Of a DNA stretch of 46,887 nucleotides, positions 14,650-22,917 are shown one piece after another (the stretch's first letter is position 1; each line of letters opens with the position of its first letter). A model generated the notes under the pieces. It did not search any database. It worked only from the letters and a program-made list of their open reading frames with translations, and was not told where the DNA came from. Source of the DNA: Agromyces humi. Lineage in GTDB: Bacteria > Actinomycetota > Actinomycetes > Actinomycetales > Microbacteriaceae. The position numbers were made by a program, and so were the translations under genes. Location of the stretch: assembly GCF_009720255.1 (NCBI RefSeq), contig NZ_WJSP02000003.1, forward strand, positions 1-46,887, read 5' to 3'.

Positions 14650-16681
14650 CGCGGATCACCCCTACCGTGTCGATCGTGATGTTCCCGGAAGCGGTCGCCT
14701 CCGAGTAGGAAAGGACGGTGACGCCGTGCTTCTGCGCGGCGATCATCCGGCGGACCGCGGGCCGGAGCGGCGGGGCGCAAACGACCACCGGGTTCAGGCC
14801 TTCCGCCTCAGCGGCGTCCAGGGTCCGGTTCACCGAGTCGAGGACCCGGGCGACGCTTTCGGGCCCGAGGAGGATCTGCGTGCCCTGGTCGGTGGGGCGG
14901 AGCCCTTCGAGCATCTGCTGCTCGAGCATCGGGTCGATCGTCACCACGGTCAGCTTCCGGTCCGTGATGTGCTGGGCGGCCACGGCGGGGCCGAGCGCCG
15001 CGCGGGCGGCTTCGACGAGTTGCTCCGGGTCGGTGGTGACCTTCGCACGCAGTGAAAGGGCTTCGTAGATCCGGCCGAGGTCGTTGATCGGGACGAGTTC
15101 GGTGAGCAGCCCCTGCAGGACACGCTGCACCTCGGCGAGGGACAGCGGTGCCGGGGTGAGCTCGTCGACCGCGGACGGGTTCGACTGCTTCAGGTGGTCG
15201 GTGAGGGTGCGTACATCCTCCCGGGAGAGCAGGCGGGCGGCGTTCGCGAGGACCACCTGGTTGAGGTGGGTGACGACGACGGAGACTCGGTCGATGACGG
15301 TGGCGCCGGCGAGCTCGGCGGTGCGGCGCATCTCGCCGGGGATCCACTTGCCCTCGAGGCCGAACACCGGCTCGTGGGTGATCTGACCGGGAAGCCCGGC
15401 GAGGGACTGTTCGGCGCCGATCGCGAGGACACGACCGGTCGGTGCGACTCCGCGCGCTTCCTCGACGCCGGCGATGCTGATCGCGTACGTGGAAGCAGGA
15501 AGTTCCACCGAGTCGCGGGTGCGGACCCGGGGGATGATGAAGCCGTAGTCGCGGCTGATCTTCTTCCTGAGGGCCTTCACCCGGGCGAGGAGGTCGTCGC
15601 TGGCGCCGGAGACGATGTCGACGACGTCGGGTGCGAGGCTGATCTCGAGGTTGTGGACCTGCATCTGGTCGATGAGATCCTCGGTCGTCTCAGGCTGCGC
15701 GGGGGACGTCTGGCCGGGCGTTGCCTCGCGGGCTGCTGCACGGGCCTCTGCGGCCTTCAAACGGCGGCTGACGAGGATGAGGGTCACCCCGACCGCGGCG
15801 AACGCCAGGAACGGCATCCCAGGGATCAAGCCCATGACGATCGCGGCGACACCGGCGATCAGGATCGCCACCTGCGACTGCGACAGCTGCTTCGATGCGG
15901 CAGAGCCCAGGTCGCTCTCCGCGGTAGAGCGGGTCACGATCATGCCGGTGGACACCGCCATGAGCAGCGCCGGGATCTGGGTGACGAGACCGTCGCCGAT
16001 GGTGAGGATCGTGTAGTGCTCGAGCGCCTCGGTGATCTCCATGCCGTTCTGCAGCATGCCGATGGCGATACCGCCGATGACGTTGATGACGATGATGATG
16101 ATGCCGGCGATCGCGTCACCCTTGACGAACTTCGACGCACCGTCCATGGCGCCGTAGAAGTCCGCTTCGGCGGCGACTTCCGCGCGGCGGGTGCGTGCCT
16201 GCTCTTCGGTGATGAGCCCGGCGTTCAGGTCCGCGTCGATGGCCATCTGCTTGCCGGGCATCGCGTCAAGGGTGAACCGTGCGCCGACCTCGGCGACTCG
16301 TTCGGCGCCCTTGGTGACGACGACGAACTGGATGACCACGAGGATGAGGAACACGACGGCGCCGATGATCACGGACCCGGAGACGGCGACGTGACCGAAC
16401 GCCTGGATGACGTCTCCGGCGAACCCTTCACCGAGCACCAGTCGGGTCGATGCGACGTTCAGCCCGAGCCTAAACAGGGTCGCGACCAGCAAAAGCGACG
16501 GGAACACGGAGAAGTCCAGCGGCTTCCGCACGAACATCGTGGTGAGCAGGATGACCAACGCGAACAGGATGTTCACGATGATCAGGATGTCGAGCAGCCA
16601 CGAGGGGATCGGGACGATCAGCAGCAGGAGGATGCCGACGACCCCGACTGGGACGCCGATCTTCATCAGGATGGACTTCAC
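14630..16681 (-). CDS. flhA: Flagellar export gate protein FlhA
   Basis: 683 aa. Eight N-terminal membrane helices, with the FHIPEP signature LDFSVFPSLLLVATLFRLGLNVASTR near residue 55 and the conserved cytoplasmic loop DAMPGKQMAIDADLNAGLI near 150. The C-terminal cytoplasmic domain (about 340-683) forms the nonameric ring that docks chaperone-substrate complexes. GTG start overlapping the flhB stop (GTGA). Full length and apparently intact. Confidence 0.97.
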   Translation of the reverse strand: MKSILMKIGVPVGVVGILLLLIVPIPSWLLDILIIVNILFALVILLTTMFVRKPLDFSVFPSLLLVATLFRLGLNVASTRLVLGEGFAGDVIQAFGHVAVSGSVIIGAVVFLILVVIQFVVVTKGAERVAEVGARFTLDAMPGKQMAIDADLNAGLITEEQARTRRAEVAAEADFYGAMDGASKFVKGDAIAGIIIIVINVIGGIAIGMLQNGMEITEALEHYTILTIGDGLVTQIPALLMAVSTGMIVTRSTAESDLGSAASKQLSQSQVAILIAGVAAIVMGLIPGMPFLAFAAVGVTLILVSRRLKAAEARAAAREATPGQTSPAQPETTEDLIDQMQVHNLEISLAPDVVDIVSGASDDLLARVKALRKKISRDYGFIIPRVRTRDSVELPASTYAISIAGVEEARGVAPTGRVLAIGAEQSLAGLPGQITHEPVFGLEGKWIPGEMRRTAELAGATVIDRVSVVVTHLNQVVLANAARLLSREDVRTLTDHLKQSNPSAVDELTPAPLSLAEVQRVLQGLLTELVPINDLGRIYEALSLRAKVTTDPEQLVEAARAALGPAVAAQHITDRKLTVVTIDPMLEQQMLEGLRPTDQGTQILLGPESVARVLDSVNRTLDAAEAEGLNPVVVCAPPLRPAVRRMIAAQKHGVTVLSYSEATASGNITIDTVGVIRDEPAHV

Positions 16682-17778
16682 GTGGTTGCTCCCAGCGTCA
16701 GGGTCGGACGGTTCATGGTGTGAATGCCGGAGATGGAGCCGCGGCGCTTCAGCGCGGCGACGAAGTGGAGGACGAGCGCGACGGCCTGGTACAGGTCGAC
16801 AGGGATCTCGTGGCCGAGCTTGCAGGTGTCATGGATGGCGCGGGCGAGCGGGACGTCCTTGACCATCGGGACGTTCTTCCGTTCCGCTTCCTGGCGGATC
16901 CGGGACGCGATCGCGCCCTTACCCTTCGCGACGACGCGTGGGGCACCCTTGCCGGCTTCGTACTTCAGTGCGACGGCGACATGGGTGGGGTTCACGAGGA
17001 CGACATCGGCGTCGGCGACCGCAGCGATCATCCGGTTCCGGCTCATCGCGAGCTGACGGGAGCGGCGCTGCGCCTTGATCAGGGGGTCGCCGTCCGAGTT
17101 CTTCATCTCGTCCCGGACTTCCTTCTTCGTCATCATCGTCTGCTTGCGGTTCTTCTTCCAGACGACGAACACGTCGAACCCGGCGATGATCAAACCCGCG
17201 GCGACAGCCGTGACCAGCAGCGATGTGACTCCGGACGCGGCCGCCTCCAGCAGTGAGGTGATGTTCAAGCCACCGGCCTGCGTGAGGACCGGCATCAGCG
17301 CTTGGATGACCAGATAGAGGGCCAGGCCGACAACCGCGGTCTTCAGGAGCGCCTTCACGCCCTGCCAGAGCGACTGCAGCCCGAACACCCGCTTCACCCC
17401 GGCGACGAGGTTGAACTGTTCGTACTTGCCCTTGAACTTCCGCGGGTGGATGCCACCCTGCGCTGCTGAGCCGACGATGACGGCGACCGCGACGACGGCG
17501 AGCATCATCCCGAGGATCCCGAGCACCGATCCGAGTCCCTGCCCGAGCATCTCAACGGCGGCTTCCGGGTTCGGGTTCGCCGTCACCGCGAACGCTTGGT
17601 GGATCTGCGCGGACGTCGCGGATGCCGCGGACGCGATCGTCGCGGGGAGGACCGCGGCTGCGGCGCCGATACCGAGCCACGCCGTGACGTCCTGCGACTT
17701 CTGGAGCTTCCCCTTCTCGCGGACGTCCTTCATCCGCTTCTGGCTGGCTTGCTCTGTCCGTTCCTCGGAGTCGCTCAT
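16678..17778 (-). CDS. flhB: Flagellar export switch protein FlhB
   Basis: 366 aa. N-terminal SDSEERTEQASQKRMKDVREKGKLQKSQD, four membrane helices, then the self-cleavage site NPTH (in VLVNPTHVAVALKYE, about residue 275). Cleavage at N/P is known to switch export from hook to filament subunits, normally with FliK. Its ATG overlaps the fliR stop (ATGA). Confidence 0.97.
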   Translation of the reverse strand: MSDSEERTEQASQKRMKDVREKGKLQKSQDVTAWLGIGAAAAVLPATIASAASATSAQIHQAFAVTANPNPEAAVEMLGQGLGSVLGILGMMLAVVAVAVIVGSAAQGGIHPRKFKGKYEQFNLVAGVKRVFGLQSLWQGVKALLKTAVVGLALYLVIQALMPVLTQAGGLNITSLLEAAASGVTSLLVTAVAAGLIIAGFDVFVVWKKNRKQTMMTKKEVRDEMKNSDGDPLIKAQRRSRQLAMSRNRMIAAVADADVVLVNPTHVAVALKYEAGKGAPRVVAKGKGAIASRIRQEAERKNVPMVKDVPLARAIHDTCKLGHEIPVDLYQAVALVLHFVAALKRRGSISGIHTMNRPTLTLGATT

Positions 17779-18536
17779 CCGCCCGTCACCCCCTGGATGG
17801 CGTGGATCGCGTCACCGGTGAGGGAGGCGATCGTGGCGGGCAACGCCACGAAGATCAGCACGCCGAGGGTGAGGGTCAGCAGGATCTTCAACGGGAACCC
17901 GAGCGCGAACGCATTCAGCGCGGGGGCGACCCGGGTGAGCAGACCCAGTCCGATGTCGGCGAGGAACAGGACGATCAGCAGTGGGCCTGCGATCTGCACG
18001 GCGGCGACCAGCACCCCGGACACCGCTGCGACGACCGTCTCGATGTTCAGGTCGTCGAACCCGGCGCCGAGCGGCACCGACTCGAACGTCGACATGAGCC
18101 CGCCGATGATCACCTGGTACGCGCCGGTGGAGAACGTCAACGCGATCGCCGCCATCCCGAAGAGGCGGGAGAACTGGGCGCCGTGGATGTTCAGTTGCGG
18201 GTCGAACCCCTGAGCGATCTGGAACCCGCCGAACGTGTCGATGAGCCCGCCGGCGTCCTGCACGGCGGCGAACAGGACGTAGACGATGAAGCCCAGGCAC
18301 GCGCCGACGGCGAACTCGGCGATGAGGGAGCCGAGGAATGCGACGTCGCCGAGCTCTTCGAACCCTGACGTCACCCGAGGCGCGGCCGCGAGCGCCAGAC
18401 CGATCGCGATGACCGCTTTCACACGACCCGGGAACGACTTGTGCGAGAACGGCGGGGCAATCACCACGAACGCGATCACGCGGACCGAGGCGAGCATCAC
18501 TGCCTGGATCCACGGCAAGTCCACCGGGATGTACAT
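17775..18536 (-). CDS. fliR: Flagellar export gate protein FliR
   Basis: 253 aa with six hydrophobic helices, normal for FliR. Signatures include RVIAFVVIAPPFSHKSFPGRVKAVIAIGLA near the start and QIAGPLLIVLFLADIGLGLLTRVAPALNAF later. It is part of the FliP-FliQ-FliR export channel. Starts 4 nt after fliQ and overlaps flhB. Confidence 0.95.
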   Translation of the reverse strand: MYIPVDLPWIQAVMLASVRVIAFVVIAPPFSHKSFPGRVKAVIAIGLALAAAPRVTSGFEELGDVAFLGSLIAEFAVGACLGFIVYVLFAAVQDAGGLIDTFGGFQIAQGFDPQLNIHGAQFSRLFGMAAIALTFSTGAYQVIIGGLMSTFESVPLGAGFDDLNIETVVAAVSGVLVAAVQIAGPLLIVLFLADIGLGLLTRVAPALNAFALGFPLKILLTLTLGVLIFVALPATIASLTGDAIHAIQGVTGG

Positions 18537-18540
18537 CGGC

Positions 18541-18816
18541 TCAACCGCCCCCGACGAGGGAGGGGATCCGCGCGAACAGCTCGTTCGTGAACGTCACCGC
18601 TTCGGAGATCATCCAGTGCCCGCAGATGACCAGTGCCACCGCGACAGCAACCGCCTTCGGGACGAATGACAGCGTGACTTCCTGCACCTGCGTGATCGAC
18701 TGGACCAGCGAGATCGCGAACCCGACGACGAGGCTGGTGATGAGGATGGGTGCGGCGAGCTTCCCGGCGAGGAGGAGCCCCTGCACGCCGATGTCCATGA
18801 CCTGGTTGGTGTCCAC
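18541..18816 (-). CDS. fliQ: Flagellar export gate protein FliQ
   Basis: 91 aa from a GTG at 18816, which has GGGAG 6 nt upstream and lies 2 nt after the fliP stop. Two membrane helices with the family pattern KLAAPILITSLVVGFAISLVQSITQVQEVTLSFVPK. Component of the export channel. Confidence 0.95.
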   Translation of the reverse strand: MDTNQVMDIGVQGLLLAGKLAAPILITSLVVGFAISLVQSITQVQEVTLSFVPKAVAVAVALVICGHWMISEAVTFTNELFARIPSLVGGG

Positions 18817-18818
18817 GC

Positions 18819-19646
18819 TCAGCTCCCGTTGTAAGAAGACACGAGGGTGGTGGCGAGGATGCCCCACCCGTCGACGAGGATGAACAGGAGGATCTTGAAC
18901 GGCAACGAGATCATCACCGGCGGGAGCATCATCATGCCCATCGACATCAACGCGCTCGAGACGACGAGGTCGATGACGAGGAACGGGACGAAGATGACGA
19001 ACCCGATGATGAACGCCGCGCGGAGCTCTGAGATCAGGAACGCCGGGATCAGGGTGATCATGTCGACGTCCTGCGGGGTGCCGGGGTTGTCCAGCCCTGC
19101 AGCCCGGGTCATCAGCGCGATGTCCTCCTCGCGGGTGAACCCGAGCATCCACTGACGGAGCGGCTCTGTGCCGGCGGTCATTGCCTGGTCGAAGGTCATG
19201 TCGCCTGCGAGGTACGGCTGCACACCGGCGTTGTTCACATCGGTGAGTACCGGCCACATGATGAACGCGGTCAGGAACAGCGCGAGACCTGCGAGCACCT
19301 GCGTGGGCGGGATCGACGGGAGCCCGAGCGCATTCCGGGTCATGCCGAGCACCACGAAGATCTTCGTGAATGACGTCATCATCAGCAGCAGCGCCGGGGC
19401 GACGCTGAGGACGGTGATGGTCAGCAGAGTGACGATCGCCGATGACGGGGTGCCGTCCGGGCCGTTGATCGTCACCCCGAAGGAGCCGGTGCCGGGCGCG
19501 GCCGGGTCCGTCGGTGGGGTCGGGTCGATGGGCGCGGCGAAGCTCGGCACGGCGGTCGCGAGGACTGCGGTGACGGTGACTGCCGCGAAGATCGCGGCGT
19601 ACCAGGCGAGCTTCCGCGACCGGGACGTGGTCGCGGCAGCTGTCAT
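18819..19646 (-). CDS. fliP: Flagellar export gate protein FliP
   Basis: 275 aa. Signal peptide (about residues 1-38, ending SFAAP), a Pro/Thr-rich linker, then the FliP core: SVAPALLLMMTSFTKIFVVLGMTRNALGLPSIPPTQVLAGLALFLT and FLISELRAAFIIGFVIFVPFLVIDLVVSSALMSMGM. Four membrane helices after signal removal. Overlaps fliO (ATGA). Confidence 0.97.
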   Translation of the reverse strand: MTAAATTSRSRKLAWYAAIFAAVTVTAVLATAVPSFAAPIDPTPPTDPAAPGTGSFGVTINGPDGTPSSAIVTLLTITVLSVAPALLLMMTSFTKIFVVLGMTRNALGLPSIPPTQVLAGLALFLTAFIMWPVLTDVNNAGVQPYLAGDMTFDQAMTAGTEPLRQWMLGFTREEDIALMTRAAGLDNPGTPQDVDMITLIPAFLISELRAAFIIGFVIFVPFLVIDLVVSSALMSMGMMMLPPVMISLPFKILLFILVDGWGILATTLVSSYNGS

Positions 19647-20065
19647 TGGGCGGGTCCCTGCCTCACGGCTTCTGCTGTCCGCATCCGTGCGGCGAGCGAA
19701 AGGGCGACCCCGCGGAGCGATCCGTGCGTTGCGGGTGTGGTTATGGTGTCGGCGGCGTGACGTTCGCCGAGCTCGGCGGCCGCTTCGTCGTCGAGGGTGA
19801 ACTCTGGCGCTTCGGGGAGTTCGGTGTCGTGGAGGAGCGTGACCTGCTGGTCTGCGACACCGATCAGGAGCCGGCGGCCGCCGTGGTCGACGACGACGAG
19901 GGAGGCGCGCTTGCCGAGCGCCTGCTTACGCACGACGGTGAGGTCACCGCCGACGGGTCGGCGGGCGCCGGTCTTGCCGCGGTCCAGGCGGCCCTTCAGC
20001 CACCAGAGCAGCGCTAGGACCGCCGCCAAGGCGACGACGCTGCGGCCGATCATCATGAGGTCCAT
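19643..20065 (-). CDS. fliO: Flagellar biosynthesis protein FliO
   Basis: 140 aa. One N-terminal membrane helix (RSVVALAAVLALLWWLKGRLDRG), then a small beta domain VVRKQALGKRASLVVVDHGGRRLLIGVADQQVTLLHD, typical of FliO, which helps assemble FliP. Overlaps fliN by one base (TGATG). Confidence 0.9.
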   Translation of the reverse strand: MDLMMIGRSVVALAAVLALLWWLKGRLDRGKTGARRPVGGDLTVVRKQALGKRASLVVVDHGGRRLLIGVADQQVTLLHDTELPEAPEFTLDDEAAAELGERHAADTITTPATHGSLRGVALSLAARMRTAEAVRQGPAQ

Positions 20066-20721
20066 CAGGCGATGGCGTCCTCGTCGAGGATCCGGGTGAT
20101 GCGGACGCCATAGTCCTGGTCGACGACGACTACTTCGCCGTGCGCGACGAGCTTGTTGTTCACGCGGATGTCGGCTGGGGCGCCGGCGGCGCGGTCCAGT
20201 TCGACGACGTCGCCGGGCTTGAACCCGAGGACGTCCTTGATGAGGAGCTTCCGGGTGCCGATGACGACGGTGAGGGTCACTTCGACGTTGCTGACCCGGG
20301 GGAGCCGGTCGGCGAGCCCGTCGAGTCCGCCGTTGCCGCCTTCGCGGACGTGGACGGCAAACCAGCCGACTCGCTTGGTTCCGTCTCGGAGCTCGAACCG
20401 GCCGGTGGTGTCAGGGTTGTCGATGATCGCGGCGCCACCGGCGCTCACGTCGCTGATCTGGCCGACACCGATCACATCGGCTGCGGACGCGAACGCGGAC
20501 GCGACCGCCACTTCCACGGACAGGCCGGTCGAGGAGAGCAGATCCTTGTCATCGAACGCGACGACGAGGTCGGCGCTGGTCGCACCGACCAGGGTCACTT
20601 GGTAGGCGTTCGTCGCCGCGCTCGCACCGTCCGCCGGCACTGGCACGGCGGTCAGCTGCTTCGAGGTGGGAAGCGACTTCACGAGCGCGTCGGCGACCGC
20701 CGACAGGTCGATGGTGGTCAA
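20065..20721 (-). CDS. fliN: Flagellar motor switch protein FliN
   Basis: 218 aa from a TTG at 20721, placed after AAGGAGAC and overlapping the fliM stop (TTGA). The C-terminal SpoA domain (about 135-218) has RVSNVEVTLTVVIGTRKLLIKDVLGFKPGDVVELD, typical of FliN of the C-ring. Residues 1-125 are an extra domain, as in FliY-type proteins, but without obvious CheC phosphatase active-site motifs. Confidence 0.92.
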   Translation of the reverse strand: MTTIDLSAVADALVKSLPTSKQLTAVPVPADGASAATNAYQVTLVGATSADLVVAFDDKDLLSSTGLSVEVAVASAFASAADVIGVGQISDVSAGGAAIIDNPDTTGRFELRDGTKRVGWFAVHVREGGNGGLDGLADRLPRVSNVEVTLTVVIGTRKLLIKDVLGFKPGDVVELDRAAGAPADIRVNNKLVAHGEVVVVDQDYGVRITRILDEDAIA

Positions 20722-21620
20722 CGGTTCGTCTCCTTGGTGTCGGTGATGGTGCATGCCAGACGGGTTCCGGCTTTGCCGAGCGCGGCGGAGCCGACCGGTT
20801 GGCCGTCCACGGCGACCAGCATCGGTCGATCGGTCGGGTGGGTGAGCTTGATCAGCTGGCCTACCTCGAGCTGGAGGATGTCCTTGGTGGTGACCTCGAA
20901 CGGGGTGAGGTTCAGTGTCAGGTCGACGGGGACTTCCGCGATCTGGCGTTCCAGCAGCGGCCGTGCTTCGCCGTCGCGGATCACGGGGTTCGCGTCGCCG
21001 AGGCGGCGGAGCAGCACCTCGGACGGGAACGCGAGGGTGGCACGGGCGACCCGTTCGGCGGTCTGGACGGTGAACGAGGCGATCACCATCAGCTCGGCGG
21101 GGGCGGCCGCCTGCGCGAACTGTGAGTTCGACGCGACCGAGCTCATCTGGATGTCGCCTTCGAGCAGCCCGTTCAGGCAGTAGCGGAGGTCGTCGATGAG
21201 GTCTTCGACGAGCTTGCGGAGGAGCGCCTGCTCGATCTGGGTGAACGGGCGTTCCGGCTCTTCATGGGATCCGTCGCCGCCGAGCATGTGGGAGAACCAG
21301 GACAGCGCTGCCGCTCCGGGGAACTGGACGACCGCCTTCGCGGGCTCCTCGCCGAGGTCGCAGAGGACCATCGTGGTCAGTGAAGGCAGCGCTGCGGCGT
21401 ACTCGTCGTACGTGGTCATGGTGACCTCGTCGAACGTCACCTGTGAGCGGGTGCGGATGTTCGCGGTGAGCTGGGTGCCCCATTGGCGGGCGAACGTCTC
21501 GAACGCGACCTCGAGCACACGGGAGTGCTCCCGGGCCAAGGTCGTCGGTCGACGGAAGTCGTAGAGCTCTGGCGGCTTGGGAGCGGGGTGGTTCAAGGAT
21601 CTCGCGTCTCGGTTGCTCAC
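20718..21620 (-). CDS. fliM: Flagellar motor switch protein FliM
   Basis: 300 aa from the GTG at 21620. This is 7 nt after the minus-strand GCCGATAG box of the sigma28 promoter, so the mRNA from that promoter would be leaderless; longer in-frame starts lie upstream of the promoter. PELYDFRRPTTLAREH opens the FliM core, and the C-terminal SpoA domain is present. The first 20 residues lack the EIDALL-type CheY-P binding peptide that normally precedes YDFRRP. First gene of the export operon. Confidence 0.92.
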   Translation of the reverse strand: MSNRDARSLNHPAPKPPELYDFRRPTTLAREHSRVLEVAFETFARQWGTQLTANIRTRSQVTFDEVTMTTYDEYAAALPSLTTMVLCDLGEEPAKAVVQFPGAAALSWFSHMLGGDGSHEEPERPFTQIEQALLRKLVEDLIDDLRYCLNGLLEGDIQMSSVASNSQFAQAAAPAELMVIASFTVQTAERVARATLAFPSEVLLRRLGDANPVIRDGEARPLLERQIAEVPVDLTLNLTPFEVTTKDILQLEVGQLIKLTHPTDRPMLVAVDGQPVGSAALGKAGTRLACTITDTKETNR

Positions 21621-21627
21621 GTCAGAA

Positions 21628-21655
21628 CTATCGGCAGCACGGCCCGGTGACGTAA
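21628..21655 (-). promoter_or_regulatory. Sigma28-type promoter of the fliM operon
   Basis: Minus strand: TTAC at 21655-21652, a 16-nt spacer, then GCCGATAG at 21635-21628. The fliM GTG begins 7 nt later. One base off the TAAC of the other copies. Confidence 0.7.
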
Positions 21656-21677
21656 GACCGGGAAGGCTCACCGATCA

Positions 21678-21686
21678 CATGCGCGG
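21678..21686 (-). promoter_or_regulatory. CGCATG-class promoter-like element, fliM proximal
   Basis: Minus-strand TTTCCGCGCATG; eight bases later is G (21669). It shares the longer context CGCCGGCA.GGTTTTCCGCGCATG, allowing one gap, with the copy at 40803-40811. Confidence 0.55.
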
Positions 21687-21715
21687 AAACCGTGCCGGCG
21701 AAGGTGAACGTCTCC

Positions 21716-21724
21716 CATGCGCGG
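21716..21724 (-). promoter_or_regulatory. CGCATG-class promoter-like element, fliM distal
   Basis: Minus-strand CCCGCGCATG just after the methyltransferase stop codon and 38 nt upstream of the next copy. The base after the 8-nt spacer is T, the only non-purine among 15 copies. Confidence 0.45.
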
Positions 21725-21725
21725 G

Positions 21726-22733
21726 TTACGCCATTTGGAGAGCCTCCTGCGGGGTGTGGATCCGGTTCAGGTGCTCTCGCACCGGCTGGCGGGCGTCAAC
21801 GTTCAGGGCGGCGCCGAGGACACCTGCGGCGACCACGGGGGAGACGACGTCAGCGGCCTGCAGGAACTGGGAAGACCGGGAGCCCTGCCACGGGTACGAC
21901 CGGTCGAACCCGACGAGCAGCCCCGCCTCCGCCGGGGTGAGCCGCAGCCCGTCCTCGCGCTCCCAGGTCCGTGATGAACCGGTCAGGCACCAGGACGTCT
22001 TGTCCGCAGAGAACCGGTTCCCGCCGGTCGGCTTGCGGTTCCCGCGAGTGACGATCTGGTGGCCTAGGCCCCAACCGAGCGCCTCCGCCATCGTCGTGGT
22101 GCGCTCCTCCAGCTGGAAGCCGACAGTGGACGGGGAATGCTTCCGGGCGACGAGGAACGTCCGGCGCCGGCGTGAGGCGACACCGTAGTCGGCGGAGTCG
22201 ACGTCCAGGACATCGCACCAGTCCCACCCGACACTGAACAGTTCTGCGGACAGGTCCTCCCATGCGAACTCGACGGACGGCACCTGCTCGAACACCGCCC
22301 ACTCGAGGTTCGGGAGGGTCAGCGCCCAGAGGCCCGCCTCGGCGAGGAGTGCGGTGCGCCGGTCCTCGACGTCCGCGACCGACTCCAGCGCCTCCTCGAT
22401 CGGGATGTCCCAACCGACGGAGGTCCACACGTCTAGGACCTTCTGGTAGTCCTCACCGTTGCCGGTCCGGCGGCCGCTCGCTGAGAACGTCGGACACGGC
22501 GCCGAAGCGATCAGGCCGGTCGCCGACCGGAACCGGTCGTACCGGAGCGCGCGGACGTCACCGAGCTCACGGCGGTGCCCGGCCGCAGTCGCGGTGGCAC
22601 AGGCGTCCTTCGAGATGTCGAACCCGGCGATGTCGAGGTCCTGGCCGAGGATCCGGGCGCCTTCATCCCAGCCGCCAGGACCGGCGAACAGGTCGACGGT
22701 GCGGGGGCTGGCGGCGGTCAAGGTCTGCTTCAT
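21726..22733 (-). CDS. C5-cytosine DNA methyltransferase
   Basis: 335 aa from the ATG at 22733, exactly 8 nt after a CCGCGCATG element. Dcm-family motifs in order: DLFAGPGGWDEG (SAM binding, about residue 15), SAPCPTFSASG (catalytic Pro-Cys, about 95), FEQVPSV in the ENV position (about 170), and GVASRRRRTFLVAR (motif VIII, about 217). It methylates cytosine C5; the target cannot be read from sequence. No restriction gene is adjacent. It lies between the fliM operon and a foreign-looking gene, suggesting a cargo insert in the flagellar cluster. Confidence 0.9.
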   Translation of the reverse strand: MKQTLTAASPRTVDLFAGPGGWDEGARILGQDLDIAGFDISKDACATATAAGHRRELGDVRALRYDRFRSATGLIASAPCPTFSASGRRTGNGEDYQKVLDVWTSVGWDIPIEEALESVADVEDRRTALLAEAGLWALTLPNLEWAVFEQVPSVEFAWEDLSAELFSVGWDWCDVLDVDSADYGVASRRRRTFLVARKHSPSTVGFQLEERTTTMAEALGWGLGHQIVTRGNRKPTGGNRFSADKTSWCLTGSSRTWEREDGLRLTPAEAGLLVGFDRSYPWQGSRSSQFLQAADVVSPVVAAGVLGAALNVDARQPVREHLNRIHTPQEALQMA

Positions 22734-22741
22734 GCCACGCT

Positions 22742-22750
22742 CATGCGCGG
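22742..22750 (-). promoter_or_regulatory. CGCATG-class promoter-like element of the methyltransferase
   Basis: Minus-strand CGCCGCGCATG. The methyltransferase ATG begins exactly 8 bases later, so the transcript should be leaderless. Confidence 0.65.
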
Positions 22751-22811
22751 CGTGGGGCTGGCCCACCCAGGCTTTCCGGCCTCTGGTCGGCGTCAGCCGG
22801 TCCGCACTAAG

Positions 22812-22822
22812 GTGTTGCCCAA
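22812..22822 (+). promoter_or_regulatory. Possible housekeeping -10 box for 22918-24117
   Basis: The sequence CTAAGGTG contains TAAGGT, which fits the actinobacterial TANNNT -10 pattern, about 95 nt upstream of the gene. No CGCATG element precedes this gene on the plus strand. Weak evidence by itself. Confidence 0.3.
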
Positions 22823-22917
22823 CGGCGCTGACCAGTCGATCGTCGGTGCGAGCGTGGGCTCGCAGACATCCGGCTCGACGGGGCGGGGCGCCAAGTTGAC
22901 CCCGGGGGAGGGGTGTC

